Source: Pyrus communis
Lineage: Eukaryota; Streptophyta; Magnoliopsida; Rosales; Rosaceae
DNA length: 64,000 bases
Direction of reading: 5' to 3'
Assembly: GCF_963583255.1 (NCBI RefSeq)
Contig: NC_084816.1
Location: 15,239,100 to 15,303,099, forward strand
Numbering within the stretch: the stretch's first letter is position 1; each line of letters opens with the position of its first letter. The notes beneath the pieces were generated by a model that worked only from the letters and a program-made list of their open reading frames with translations, had not been told where the DNA came from and did not search any database. This document shows, in pieces, positions 34,625 through 46,559 of the stretch. The translations under genes and the position numbers were made by a program.

Positions 34625-36906
34625 TGTGAAACCTCGTCCCTGATTTATCATATTTTGTATTATCAAACTTATGAAATTACCAAATTACCCTTATGTTAAC
34701 ATTCATTGATCATCTTATACGTTCTCAAATTGTGAACCAAGAAGACCCACTTAGGATTTTTATCCCTTTTCCCTATCCGGATATCCCTTTCCATTTTGGA
34801 GATTTCCCTAATCTCTCTTTTTCTCTCTATCCTTCACTTTTTCCCTTTCTTCCTTAAGGCTCTCCCGAGCCCTTTATCTTCTACAAACCTTCCCTCATCT
34901 CTCTCTCTCTGAGTTCACTAACACAACAACAACCCCAAAACTCATCACTTGGACCCAAAGATCTCGAACCTTAAGTCAAACGTGGTACCTCAACCGTGAC
35001 AATCACCATACACACCTTCCCCGACAAACTCCAACGACTTTCGTGAATTTTCCAACATTGGTAAGCTCCTAGAAACCCTTCGGATGTGTTTTAAGGTTAG
35101 ATTGAAGCTTGTTGTAAGTTTTTTAAGCTTGTTGGACGTTGAAATAACTCGGAATAAGTTTTTTCCAGATTTCAGGGATAGCCCATCCATTCCAATATAT
35201 TTTTTGGCCAACTTTGGCCACCACATGTCTTGAAAGTGGTACAAACTCCTTCCTCTCATCCTAAGCTTCATTTCCATAGCTTGTACGTTGAAAATGGTGA
35301 AGAAATGAGCTCGAATGGAGCTCTACCCATTTTTCGGTCGACTCACAGCTTGATATCGGGTTGACCTGACCCGATAAGCTTAAACCGGATCCAAACCCAA
35401 CTTGCTACCCTGCCTAATTATGTTACTCGACCTAAACTGATAACCTTTGGCCCAAGCCCAACTACCTAACCTAGCCTAGAAATAGGCCCAACCCAATTTC
35501 CAGTCATTGTGTGGGTCCTTGCATGGGCACCTATCTTGGTTGGCGTGTGCCTCACACACGCCTTCGCCGTCCACGAGGGCACCGGTGACTTTTCAGGGAC
35601 CCAACTCGATGGGTAACAGCTCGTGCGGTGGCGCATAGCCTTCCTGGTACGTAGGGATACCCGAGGTTCCCTTTTAGGTTTTTTGACGTCCTGAATCCAT
35701 TTATGACGTCCATTTTTTTTTTCAAATTCAATCATTTTAGTATAGTTTTGTTAATTGGTCCTTTTATTTGCTTAGTTGCATTTGTTAGCGGCATTTCTGT
35801 TCTTCCTAGTTTGCACGGCTCTTCGACAACGGAGTATCTATGAGTGGACCCTTTCCAAATGACTATTTTGATTGCTAGAAATGCATACATGAAAAGCATG
35901 ATTTTATGACTACATTTTATGAAACGTTTATGAGTAAATCATTTTTACGCTTCATGAATTATCATGCTTTATCGAATTTACATTACTGAGATAGTTATGA
36001 ATATGATTTATGATATAATGTTTGAGCTATTGAGCTCTGATGAGATATATATTTTGGAAATATTATGTTCATGATTTTACATGCTTACTTAGTGGTTATT
36101 CATACTATGTGCCTATGGGTGAATGATACTTATATATGGCTTCAACCGGGAGATGTAGTACCTACGGGTGGAAAATACTTATATTTGGCTTCAGCTGGGA
36201 GATGTAGTGCCTACGGGCGAAAGATATTTATATATGGCTTCGGTTGGGAGATGTAGGAGATGCAGTGCCTACAGGCAAAAGATATTTATATATGGCTTCA
36301 GTCAGGAGATGTAATGCCTACGGGCGATTGTGATACCACTAATAAGCACACTATATGATATATGTTTTACGAAGGTTTTATGGCATGCTAGGGTTTTCGG
36401 AAAACCTATGACTTATTATGTTGTTTGAGTTTTTAAAACTAGGGGTTAGAACGTTGATATATAACTGTTTTAGTATTACTATATATATAAAAACTTGGTC
36501 CACTCATGTTTTGTTTTACACCCACTTAGGATGTAGGAACGAGGCATACGATCCGAGCTATGAGGCATTGCCATATTAGTGAGCTTGTGTCATTTTCTCT
36601 GCTTTGGACATCTCTTGTAATAGCACATTCTATTATACCTTCCGATTGTATTCTGAATTAGTAGTATACTCTGAACATGTCATAAATTATCACTATTATT
36701 TTGTTGGTATTTGAATATTATTATTATTATATTATTTTAGAAGGTTTGTATTTGAATATTATATTGCATAGTTACGCACGAAAGTTTTATGCATGTTTCA
36801 CATGTTCTCGATATGTGCATTCATGAAATAGCTTGCGTCACCTTCAGGTGTCGGCCAGCACGTGGCCATCCCGTTGTCCTTCGAACATCAGGATCGGGGC
36901 GTGTCA
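34625..36906 (+). repeat. 3' LTR of the chromovirus
   Basis: Matches 18727-20985 along most of its length with many substitutions and indels. It carries an expanded minisatellite (see 36113-36328) and lacks about 150 bp present near the start of the 5' LTR. Confidence 0.85.
36113..36328 (+). repeat. minisatellite of about 48 bp, four units, in the 3' LTR
   Basis: Units contain TATATGGCTTC, GGGAGATGTAG and GCCTACGGG in the same order; the third has an extra GGAGATGTA-like duplication. The other LTR has a single unit at 20397-20450. Confidence 0.85.
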
Positions 36907-36911
36907 CGTCT

Positions 36912-37816
36912 ACTGAACCCCCAATTGGGGAAGGGCGTTTAGAAGAGGTCGAGACTTTTTTTAGGTTGCTTGAAGAGGCAAATTAAGATTTGTGGCTAGG
37001 TTGTAAGGAGTTTAAGAAATTGGAAGCGGTTGTAAGACTGTATCAGATCAAGTGTTTAGCGGGAAAGCCAAACAAGATCTTCACCACATTACTCGAGTTA
37101 ATTAAAAGAATGTTGCCCGATGGGATTGTTTACCCAAATCTTGTTATAAGGCAAAAAATCTTATAAATGACTTGGGTCTGACGTATGTGAAGATTAATAC
37201 GTGTCTCAATGATTGCATGAACGATTGGAAATACACTTCGGAGTTGACTGTGTGCTCAATTTGTGGTAAATCAAGATATGAAATTACCAACACAGAGGAT
37301 AGCTCGAGGAAAAAAATCGCAACTAAGGTTATGTGGTATTTTCCTTTAAAAGCGTGATTGCTGTGGTTTTTTATGTGGAAGCATACAGTTGAACATATGA
37401 GGTGGCATGCAACTGAATGTCCTAAGGATGAGTTTATAAGGCATCCTTCAAATTCTCCAGAATGGAGCATTTGGATAATTTATTCGGAGTTTGGGTCAAA
37501 AATTCGAAATGTTTGATTAGGGTTGGCCAGTGATGGATTTAATCCTTTTGGGAAAATGAGGCATGACTATAGCACATGGCCTATGGTGCTTTCTGTTTAT
37601 AATTTACCGCCCTGAATATGTATGAAGCAACCGAATTTGTTGTTGTCTCTGTTAATACCAAGGCTGCGCAATCCTGGCAAAGAGATTGATGTGTACATGC
37701 GTCCATTGATTGACGAGTTAAATGAGTTGTGGGAGGTAGGCACTCCCACTTATGATGCGTATTCCAACCAAAATTTTATGATGAAGGCTACCATCTTATG
37801 GACCATAAGTGATTTT
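36912..37816 (+). pseudogene. CACTA transposase (TNP2 type), central part
   Basis: It continues the transposase after the chromovirus: LEELYPGCKKF-like region, VRLYQIKCLAGKPNK, DLGLTYVKINTCLNDC at about 37172-37210, CSICGKSRYE, MRWHATECPKDE, LASDGFNPFGKM, YSTWPMVLSVYNLPP, NPGKEIDVYMRPLIDELNEL and NFMMKATILWTISDF (ends 37816). These are classic Transposase_21 (PF02992) signatures. There are stops near 36984 and 37355 and frameshifts between. The frame is cut at 37816 by a solo LTR. Confidence 0.9.
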
Positions 37817-39457
37817 TGATAAGCTCATAGTTATATATATTTTACATCAAATTCACTTGTCTTTTCTTAGTTAGTTCCTTATATTTTTGAGCTATTTACT
37901 TTGTTTTTGTGTTTTGTAGGATTTGTCAAGTAAATAAGAGAAAAATAGCACAAGTGGAATTTTAAGTAACAAATTCGTCAAAACTGCCTGTGCAGATCAG
38001 CTGACTTTGGAAGCAAGTTGCAAATAGCTCAGAATGAATTAGAGAATGAACCTTATATGCTTGGAAAGCTACAGATGTCTATTTTCTGGAGCATTTCATG
38101 GATTGCTAATACCATGCTTCTAGAAGAAGTTATGGCCGTTTTAACACTAAAAGATTCCCAAGAGACTGAACAGTTTGTAACTGTCAAGAAAGTATTGAAA
38201 GCAATAAATCCAATTAATATAGCAGCCAAGAACAAGCCAGCTGACACCTATTTAAATATCAAAGGAAATGGAAAATTAAGTGGGAGTAATTGGCATAAAG
38301 GCTACCCAAAGAGTTACAATTGTTTACCATTTCCTCTCACTTATTGTCATCACTAAATGGCTATTAGTGGGTGAGTTAAGGAGAAGAAAATGATGCAGCA
38401 AGAATTGATTTAAAAGCAGCGTTGGGGATGGAAGGAAAGGGGGGAGGCCTCAGTCGATTTCTTTCGGTTGTACCTTCTCAAACTCATGTCTATCTTTTGT
38501 TTTAACTGAAAGATTGTGTGTAACTAAATTTTTAGTAGTTAGGGGTTGTTTTGAAGCCCCAAATATGATTGCAAGTTTGTTATGACATTTCGTTGAATTA
38601 CTTTTATGAAAGGATGAAAATTGCTTCACTACTTGTCTCATTGATGAATTCTTTATGTGTTTTCTATGGATGCATACGTAGTAAGCATATCTAGGATTCT
38701 AACGCTATGAATATGTGTGTGCCTACCCTTGTTGAATGAGGACCTAAATATGTTCTAGAGTAGTACTTGTTAATTGCGATTAGCATGTGAACCAATTTCT
38801 AGGATAAGTAAGACAACGCCAATACTTACGATGCCTTGTGATAACTCAAACTCTTTTCGTTCTTAATGATTTCTACTTGTTAAATCTATGAAAACGCCAT
38901 TCTAGATTGCATGCTAGGGAGTAAGTTAAGTTGAAAACGTCATTCTCTTAACATACTACATAAGAATGAGTAATAGGTTGAGTTCAAACATTGAGCCAAC
39001 TTGAGCATCTTCATCCGGAAATAAAAGGAATTTGAATGAAACATAACATGTTTGCATGATTATTGGTGGTGGATAGCAATTCCCCTAACTCATTTTTCTT
39101 AATTTGTGAACTACTTAAAATCTGTTTCTATTATATTTTTGTTCGATTTAATTTAAATAGCAAATCAACTCCAAAAATTCCAAACATTTGTGTGAGTGTA
39201 GATCTTTGTTTCTACTATCTTCATATAAAATTTTGTAGAATTTAGATAAGTATAAGTTGGTCTAATAATTATTTTTTGGTGGCAGGTCAGTAGGGACAGT
39301 AATCCAGTTGTTGTGACATTTTAAGTAGTTGGATAAAACAATCTTCTGCGGGAAAGACGCTTATTTTCATATGTTACAATTGACAAACCTTAGTGTTAAT
39401 AAGGAAAATCAATAGGACATTTGTGTGCCACTTTGTGGTGTGCTTTTAATCCTATCA
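37817..39457 (+). mobile_element. solo LTR, 1641 bp, inserted in the CACTA transposase
   Basis: Starts TGATAAGCTCATAG and ends TCCTATCA. It is flanked by ATTTT at 37812-37816 and 39458-39462, a perfect 5-bp duplication. It has no internal retroelement domain and no second LTR, so recombination between LTRs has removed the rest. Orientation is guessed from the TG start and a TATTTAAATA box near 38248; it could be the reverse. The parent family is not identified. Confidence 0.85.
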
Positions 39458-39462
39458 ATTTT

Positions 39463-40010
39463 CCGGCTTATGAAATGTTGTCAGGATGGAGTACACATGG
39501 CTATAAAGCCTATCCACATTGCATGCATGATATATAATCTATTTACTTGTCGGTGAGTCGTAGGATTTGTTATTTGGGGCATCAACACTTTCTTGCAGAT
39601 AATCATAGGTTTCGAAGGCAAACCACAACTTTTAATGGTTGGCGAAAGCATTGTAGTGCACCAAGGCAGTTGATTGGCTTACCATGTCTTGAAGAACTTT
39701 GTACATTGAGATTTACTTTTGGAAAACCAAACAAAGATGCTTCAGTTGTGCAACGTAGAAAAAGAACTTCCAGCAATAGAAGTAGTAACAGTCAATGGAA
39801 AAAGAAATCTATTTTTTATGAACTACCTTATTGGAGGCATCTGTTGATTAGACATAATCTTGATGTTATGCATATCGAGAAGAATATATGTGACAATGTG
39901 GTGGGAACATTGTTAGATATAGAAAAGTCTAAATATGGATTGGCTGCATGTGCATATCTTGAAGACTTAAACATAAGACGTAGTCAACACCCACGTAGAG
40001 AATGAAATAG
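39463..40010 (+). pseudogene. CACTA transposase (TNP2 type), continued
   Basis: The frame resumes with PAYEMLSGWSTHGYKAYPHCMHD, joined exactly to the TISDF end at 37816 when the solo LTR and one ATTTT are ignored. After a stop comes 39547-40005 with YLGHQHFLADNHRFR, a Lys/Arg-rich loop, and YWRHLLIRHNLDVMHIEKNICDNVVGTLLDI. The stops near 39537 and 40003 show decay. Confidence 0.9.
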
Positions 40011-41740
40011 AACATTTCGACCTCCAGCATTGTTCACATTGAAAAGAGAAGAAAAAACTGCATTTTGCATAGTGTTATCTACTATTCAGGTCCCCGATGA
40101 ATATTCATCAAATTTGTCGCAATGTGTGCACGTGAAGGAATGAAAATACATGGGTTGAAAAGTCACAATTGCCATGTTTTAATGCAGTAGTTACTCCCGC
40201 TTACAATACGTCTGATTTTGCCTAAAGCTGTTGTCATGGTATTATTAGAGTTAAGTGTAATTTTCAGACAGTTGTGTAGTAAGAAGGAGTTTGAGGAAGG
40301 ATTCAAGCAATTGAATTCAAGAATTGCCTTGACGTTATGTCGACTTGAAAAAATATTCCCTCCTGCATTTTTTGATATAATGGTGCACCTCCCAGGTCAC
40401 TTGGCAGATGAAGCAGCTCTTGCAGGGCTTGTTCAATATAAATGGATGTATCTAATTGAACGGTAATTAACAAATTTTTATAAATTTTTTACAATTATAG
40501 TCATAACTTTAATTAATAATAATAATAATTTGTGTATCGTTTTATAATTGTAGGTATTTGCCAACATTGAAACGTTGTGTTCGAAATAAAGGTCGTCCTG
40601 AAGGTTCTATTACTTAAACATATTTGGTGGATGAGTGCTTGTCCTTTTGTTCCATGTATCTTATAGATGTCGAGTCTTGTCGTACCTGTAGAGGCCGAAA
40701 TGAAGATGGTATTGGACATGGAGTATCTAGTGAATTATTAATTTTTAACTCCAAGGGATGTTATATGGGTTCAGGAGAAAATGTGGAGCTCGACCTAAAT
40801 GTTCTTGATCAGTGCCATAGATACATTCGAAATAATTGTGATGAAGTTTTCTTGAAAACTAAACATCGTCGAGAAAGGTTAACTATGCGACAAATCAAGG
40901 AGTTAAGCAAAAAAGAATTTCCAGAATGGTTCAAGCAACATGTGAGTTGATATAACAATCACATTATTATTATTATTTTTTTTACATTTTAATTATAACA
41001 TGTTTATAGTTATCCTGTCAACTTTTATCTTTATACTTATTACAGTTGAATTCAAGATGTTATGCTAATGACCCGTTGATATCTCAAGACTTGCATTGGC
41101 TAGCTAATTATCCTAGTAGGGTTGTGAGTAGATATAAAAGTCATATTGTTCATAGGTTCAGACTTCATATAAAATATGTGGATGATAAACATAAGAATCA
41201 AAATTGTGGTGTCTTTGTACCTGCAAATGTTCCTAGTGCAATTAGGCAAGTGAATTGTTATGGCAGAGTTGTAGATATGTTCAAGGTTAAATATTGTGGT
41301 CTGACTCAGGCAAGAGATAGGGGTCGAGCTGTGATGTTATTTAAGTGCGAATAGGTTAATAGTGAAAGTCCACGAGGAATGAAAACCAATCAATATGGAT
41401 TTACTATGGTGAACTTCAATCGATTAGGATTTAAAGAGGATCCTTTCATATTAGCATCACAAGCTTTACAAGTATTTTATGTGGAGGACACAATTGAAAA
41501 AGATTGGCACGTAGTTGTTTGAACACAGCCGAGGGATTTGTTTGACTTATTAGAGGACAGCGATGCAATTGATGATTATGCCATACCTAATTTGGATGAT
41601 CGGATACTTGCCAATGAAATTTTCCATACAAGGGTTGGCATGGAAGAGACTCCTTTTCATAAATCATTACTGTTGCCTACCAAGTTTGTTAATTATGCCA
41701 ATGCTGACGACGGCGTAACAGATGATGACACGAAATAAAT
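40010..41740 (+). pseudogene. CACTA transposase C-terminal domains (DUF4218 and DUF4216 types)
   Basis: The open stretch 40218-40466 matches DUF4218, with LEKIFPPAFFDIMVHLPGHL and an EAALAGLVQYKWMYLIER end. An intron of about 90 bp (donor near 40465, acceptor near 40552) joins it to YLPTLKRCVRNKGRPEGS. A second intron (donor near 40944, acceptor at 41045) leads to LNSRCYANDPLISQDLHWLA and VNCYGRVVDMFKVKYCGL-type DUF4216 sequence, ending DDGVTDDDTK with TAA at 41736-41738. Stops at about 40618, 41352 and 41521 break the gene. Confidence 0.88.
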
Positions 41741-41886
41741 ATATTAATTATTTTATGTATTTTAAGTATTAATGAGACTATGTTTCAATTCGTGTGTGAT
41801 GATATTTTTTCACAAAATTTTATTTTTGTTTTTTATTTAAGTTAAATTTTATTTATTAAAATATTAAAATGTTATATGACATAACA

Positions 41887-41926
<40 letters not shown>

Positions 41927-42946
41927 AACTTGTTTTTTTTTTTTTTCTTTGGGTTAAACCTTTTTTTTTTCTTTTTTTTTAAAGCTACTTTCTATCGTTT
42001 CTAGGCGACTACATTGGTCATCTGTGTCGGATAATTTAAAATATTTAGGCGGGAATTTTCTCACTTGTTTTGCATGCGAAATGGATTGAGAAGAGGATTT
42101 AACCGACACCAAGTTCATTTAATTCGACGTCGCAAAATGTCAGGTGAATAGTGTCGGTTGTAGCCGACGAGAATGTGAATAGGGAAGAGGGATGTCAAGT
42201 GTGTCAGATGTGGCATCAGTTATAACTGATGGGACGTTGACTTGGGAAGAGGAATTTCAGTCAGTCACTTAGGAAGGGGACAGTCAATCAGTCAATCAAG
42301 TGTGTCAGACATCGTGTCGGTTTTAACCGATGCAAACTCCATTTAATTCAACGCCATATGCATTTCAGTCAAGTATGTCAGACGTTGGTGTCAGTTAGAA
42401 CCGACATCGAGCTTCATTTAATTCGACGCCACATGCATTTCAGTCAAGTATGTCAGACGTTGGTGTCAGTTAGAACTGACACCAAGCTTCATTTAATTCA
42501 ACGCCACGTGCATTTCAGTCAAGTGTGTCAAACGTTGGTGTCGATTTTAACGGACACCAAGCTTCATTTAATTTGACGTGCATTTCAGTCAAGTGTGTCA
42601 AACATTGGTGTCGGTTGTAACCAACACCAAGCTTCATTTAATTCGACGCCAAGGGCATTTAATTCGACGTCAATGCAATCACTGTTGGTGTTAACCAATG
42701 CCAACTTATTATCCATATTTAAACCCCTTTCTTCCCCATTTCATCTGTGCTTTCATTTCCCTTTCTCTCGTTTAATTCATTCTTCCCCATGAGTCCCCTT
42801 CTTCCCCTATTTCAGTCTTTTTCCTTCTCCTTCCCTATTTCATCCGTGCTTTCATTTCCCTTTCTCTCGTTTAATTACTTCTTCCCCGTGTGTCCCTTTC
42901 TTCCCCCATTTTATTCTTTCTCATTCTCCTTCCACTAACTTTTGCT
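41741..42946 (+). repeat. CACTA intergenic region with poly-A/T runs and an internal subterminal-like repeat array
   Basis: A 38-bp run of A (41888-41925) and T-rich tracts come first. From 42100 to about 42700 the same GTGTCGGTT...AACCGACACC motif found at the element's ends recurs. A 75-bp unit (CATTTCAGTCAAGTATGTCA...GACGCCACATG) is repeated about four times from 42359 to 42660. It lies just upstream of the second gene, so it may hold its promoter. The 72-codon frame here is only the repeat read through. Confidence 0.75.
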
Positions 42947-43546
42947 ATGGATCAACATATCGAAGATCAACATTCTGAGGAACTCCAATTCGAAGAGGAA
43001 GAGGTCGAAGCTAGTTTATTTTTAAATTATTATTATTATTATCTTCATTTTGTATTTTGTATTTTAGCTAGTATTATGCTGAAATTGAAAATTGATTTTT
43101 GTTTCTTGGTTTTTAATTGTTTATTCTCTATTAATAAGGAATATCTCAACGAAGAACGCGTAGACCCATAATTCCCAAATAGAAGGAACAGTCTTGTTCA
43201 TTTGATTCGTCTGGAAAATGCATTAATGAAAATTCTAGTGCTTTTTCAAAATATGTAGTGGCAGAGGTTAGAGATGACAGAAATCTTCCGTCGATGAGAG
43301 ATTGGCGGTTGATTAAGGGACAAGACAAGGAAGTGTTCTGGAATAGAATAAAGGTATAGATATTTTTTTTTTTACTTGAAAATAGTAGAATAAGTCAATG
43401 ATTGTAATAATAATTAATTAGTTTGAATTTTTTTTTATGAATTTAGGGAAGTGTTATTTTTCAAGAAGAAGATATAGTGAAAATGCCTATGAACCGCCAT
43501 ATGACGCTTCAGATTGCAGAGCATGCGCACAAAAAGCATAGAAATA

Positions 43547-43593
<47 letters not shown>

Positions 43594-45483
43594 TATTATA
43601 CTAATAGAGCAGTTGAGGAGCACTACAACCTTCATCCTGATGTGGATCATGCATAGTGGGTAGAGTTGGTGACATACTGGAATAAAGAAAGAACAAAGGT
43701 AAACCTTTTATGATTTATTTTGTAATACCTTTAAATTTGTCTAATAAATGCTCTTAATTTTTAGGCGATTGCTGAAAAAAAAAATAAGCATAATCGGGAG
43801 TTGAAAACAATGAACCATACAACCAGTTCAAAATCGTTTGCAAGAGTGCTGGAAGAATATGTATGGGTTGTACATTTAATAAATGTAGTTAATTTTAAAT
43901 TTAATATATAGTTGTTAGAAATTTTATTTTTAATATGAAGATTGCTTAAAATTGTTTGTTTTTTTATTGACATATAATTAAAAAGAAATAAGCATGGGAA
44001 GGAGACGGACCTTGTTTTTTTTTTTTTTTTTTTTTTTTTTATCATTGTCACTGTTCTAAAAATCCCCGCCTAGTGCCACCTAGGTGCTAGGTGGTTTGCC
44101 CACCGCCCCGATTAATGGCTAGGCGTTTGAAAATTAAGAAATGGTGCATAGACCTATTGAGGCACCCACCCAGACCTGCCTAGACACCCATCTAAGTTGC
44201 GACTCACTTAGACAGAAAATAGATAACTTTCATTTTGCATTTTATTTTTTCAATAAATTGTAAGAGACTTGCTGAATACTTAAAGGAACACACATTATAT
44301 ACTTGTTCTCCATGTTCTCCATGTTTTCATTATATTCCAATAGCTCATAATATATATGTCATTCCATTTTGTAGTTTATGATGAAATCATATATATTTTA
44401 AGTATAAATAGACACATAATTATACGAAATATAATAGATTTAATTAAATCCGCCTAGTCCACCTAGGTGATTGCCTAGGCCCCTCCTAACTCCCTAGGCG
44501 CTAGGCACCAGCATGCCGCCCGACTAGCGTCTAGCATCTTTTAGAACATTGGTCATTATCATACATGAAAAGATAGAACTTGGATTGATGAATCATCTTA
44601 GCGCACATCGGTAATTGATTTTTTTCGTGTTAGTCTTTCATTGTTATTAATTTTTAATATCTATCATTTTATTTTTCTATTTTATGATTGTTGATTTTTT
44701 ATTTTTAAATATTGTATTGCAAGGCAACCATGAAGAGCAATATTCGATCTTTGATTGAGTCTGGTCAAGAAGACAATGATGAACTTAGAACCTGAGTTTA
44801 TGTTGAGACGATGGATCGTGAGAATCATAATAGAGTCCGACGATTTGGTCATGGGGTGGCTCCTGATATGGTGTCGTATGCATCTTCTTCAGCTTCTACT
44901 TCGAATTCTTGAGGAGATCATCTAGGAGTTCAGTAGCATTGCTGATGACTGAAAACAATGAATTAAGAAGGAAGGATGAAGCAAATGCTAAACGGTGGGC
45001 GAAGCTAGAGGCTAAGTTTCAACAATCAGACAACAGGTAGCAATAGATGTTCGATCAGCAGCATCAGTTGTTGATGATGTTCATGAAATAATTTTAGTAG
45101 CGACCACTGCATAGCCCGGGAACCTAACAATCAGGCCAGAGTCAGCCTCCTCATCCTGCATATCCGAGCTCCAACAGTCGGGCCAAAGTCATCCTCCTCC
45201 TGCATATCTGTATACAGGCCATAATCAGCAACCTCCTTTGTATCCTATGTATCAAACGCTTACACAGCCCATGTCATACATGTAGCAGCCACCATATCAA
45301 ATGCCAGTATATCAACCCGAGATGCCTACTCCTGATTGATTTTCTCCGGATGTTCCAACTAGTGGGTTTTCTGGAATGCTCGCAGGTGTTGCATTTGATG
45401 TGGACGTGATGAGGGCTTTCGGATCACAAAGAGGATCTCAAGAAGGATCTGGGGCACATTCAGGCTCTGGTTCTATTGAGTAA
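42947..45483 (+). pseudogene. second CACTA gene, TNPA/TNP1 type (plant En/Spm transposase family)
   Basis: An acidic start MDQHIEDQHSEELQFEEEEV lies in exon 1. Later exons (about 43142-43352, 43447-43699, 43766-43860) read LPSMRDWRLIKGQDKEVFWN, MPMNRHMTLQIAEHAHKKHR, YYTNRAVEEHYNLHPDVDHA, WVELVTYWNKERTKAIAEKK and NHTTSSKSFARVLEEY. This is the Transposase_24 (PF03004) pattern with the HTxxSKSFA motif. Gly/Gln/Pro-rich sequence runs to GSGSIE and TAA 45481-45483. The protein would bind subterminal repeats. Damage includes several stops, a 39-A run inside an exon (43553-43591) and a MITE (44050-44552). Confidence 0.8.
44050..44552. mobile_element. small hAT-like MITE inside the second CACTA gene
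   Basis: The ends ACTGTTCTAAAA and TTTTAGAACATTGG are imperfect inverted repeats, followed inward by CCTAGGCG-rich sequence in inverted arrangement. The flanking octamers TCATTGTC (44042-44049) and TCATTATC (44553-44560) match at seven of eight places. This fits a nonautonomous hAT-like insertion. A long T run lies immediately to the left. Confidence 0.65.
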
Positions 45484-45840
45484 TTTATTTGGTTTGCTTT
45501 CTTGGCATATATGTATGACACTTTGGCCAACATTTGTACTTTCCATCTTCGTCTTTTTTTTATGTTATATTTGTAATGTCGGATCTAGTGTTTGTTATGG
45601 CGGATTTATAATGTTTTTTGTGGCAGATGAGTTTTTGTATGTTATGTTTAATGTCGAATATAAAATGTTTGTTATGGTGGATAATTGTTAGTGTTTGGTA
45701 CTATTGTTATTGTTAATAGTTATTATTAATGTTTGTTTTGGCCTATACATTAAATATGGTGGGAATTATTTTCATATAAATTTTTTTAATTATTATTAAT
45801 TAAAACTGAGATAGACTTTTTAATTTTTTTATTATTATTT

Positions 45841-46230
45841 GTGGTGTCGCTTATGGGTGACAATATATTTATTATTTTATATATCAAGTGTTAGATAGTG
45901 TCAGTTAGGACCGACAATATACTAGTTATTTTAATTATGGAATTGTTAGGTGATGTCGGTTAGGACCGACACCATGTCAGTAATTAATGTCGGTTGTAGC
46001 CAACGCCAGCCTCGATGTCACTTTTAACCGACGATATGATCCTTTTTTATTTTATATGGCTTTCCTTCTTAGTGGTAGATTAAGGGGACTAACCGACATC
46101 AAAAGCCTTTTCATGACGCTAGTAGTGGCGTCAGTTCTACTATCCCACATTGCATGACTTGATGTCAGATTTTTACCAAATATTCGATAGAAATTATGCT
46201 TTCTTGTCGGTTTTTGGACCTCTAGTTATA
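45841..46230. repeat. right subterminal repeat region of the CACTA element
   Basis: Repeated TGTCGGTTAGGACCGACA-type units (for example 45898-45915, 45955-45972 and 45987-46004) mirror the left end. They end just before the terminal TIR. Confidence 0.75.
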
Positions 46231-46559
46231 GCCACTTTTGTAGTAGTGCTTTAGCTAGGTGGTTATTTGGGTTAGGGTGTGTCAATGTGACGATGCTTAA
46301 GTTCAGCAATCCTATTTTGTTGAAGAGTGTGAGGGCAATAGTAACGATGTTCAATGCCCAAATTCATGACAAAAGGTAGAAAAGATGGTAACAAACACAA
46401 GACATTACAGGGGACGAAATCGCTGATGCCATGTGGAAGAAAAATATGGTAACAAAAGCTTTGGGAACAGGGGAGGTGGCAGATGATAGGGTCAATAGAT
46501 AAAGCCCATCCTGATAAAAGCCTTGAAAAAGTTAAAAACCAGTGCGTAATTTATAGATT

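Larger units (their letters stand above)
18727..36906 (+). mobile_element. Tekay-like chromovirus (Ty3/gypsy) inserted in the CACTA transposase
   Basis: Two related LTRs (18727-20985 and 34625-36906, TGTGAAAC...GTCA) enclose gag, protease, RT, RNase H, integrase and a C-terminal chromodomain, all on the + strand. Target duplication: AGTCT at 18722-18726 and CGTCT at 36907-36911, one mismatch. LTR length above 2.2 kb, a tRNA-Met-like primer site and a chromodomain fit the Tekay/Del branch. The LTRs differ by roughly a tenth by eye and by indels, so the insertion is old. A copia element interrupts its gag. Confidence 0.9.
17307..46248 (+). mobile_element. CACTA (En/Spm) DNA transposon, 28.9 kb, with nested insertions
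   Basis: The left end CACTACTACAAAAGTGG (17307-17323) and its inverse at 46232-46248 form a 17-bp TIR. The trinucleotide CTT flanks both ends (17304-17306 and 46249-46251), the 3-bp target duplication of this superfamily. Subterminal regions are full of GTGTCGGTT / AACCGACAC repeats. Inside, on the + strand, are a TNPD/TNP2-type transposase (18499 onward, ending 41740) and a second gene of TNPA/TNP1 type (42947-45483). Without the nested retroelements it would be about 9 kb. Both genes carry stops and frameshifts, so this copy is unlikely to be autonomous. Confidence 0.92.

Noticed and set aside
38018..38356. 112-codon frame in the solo LTR
   Set aside because: No domain, lies wholly inside an LTR-like insertion, and AT-rich composition makes such frames likely by chance.
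42358..42576. 72-codon frame with a 25-residue repeat
   Set aside because: The 75-bp CACTA repeat is a multiple of three, so it stays open by chance; no start context or relative suggests a protein.
43435..44051. Minus-strand frames with long Phe or Lys runs
   Set aside because: They come from poly-A/poly-T runs in the CACTA element.
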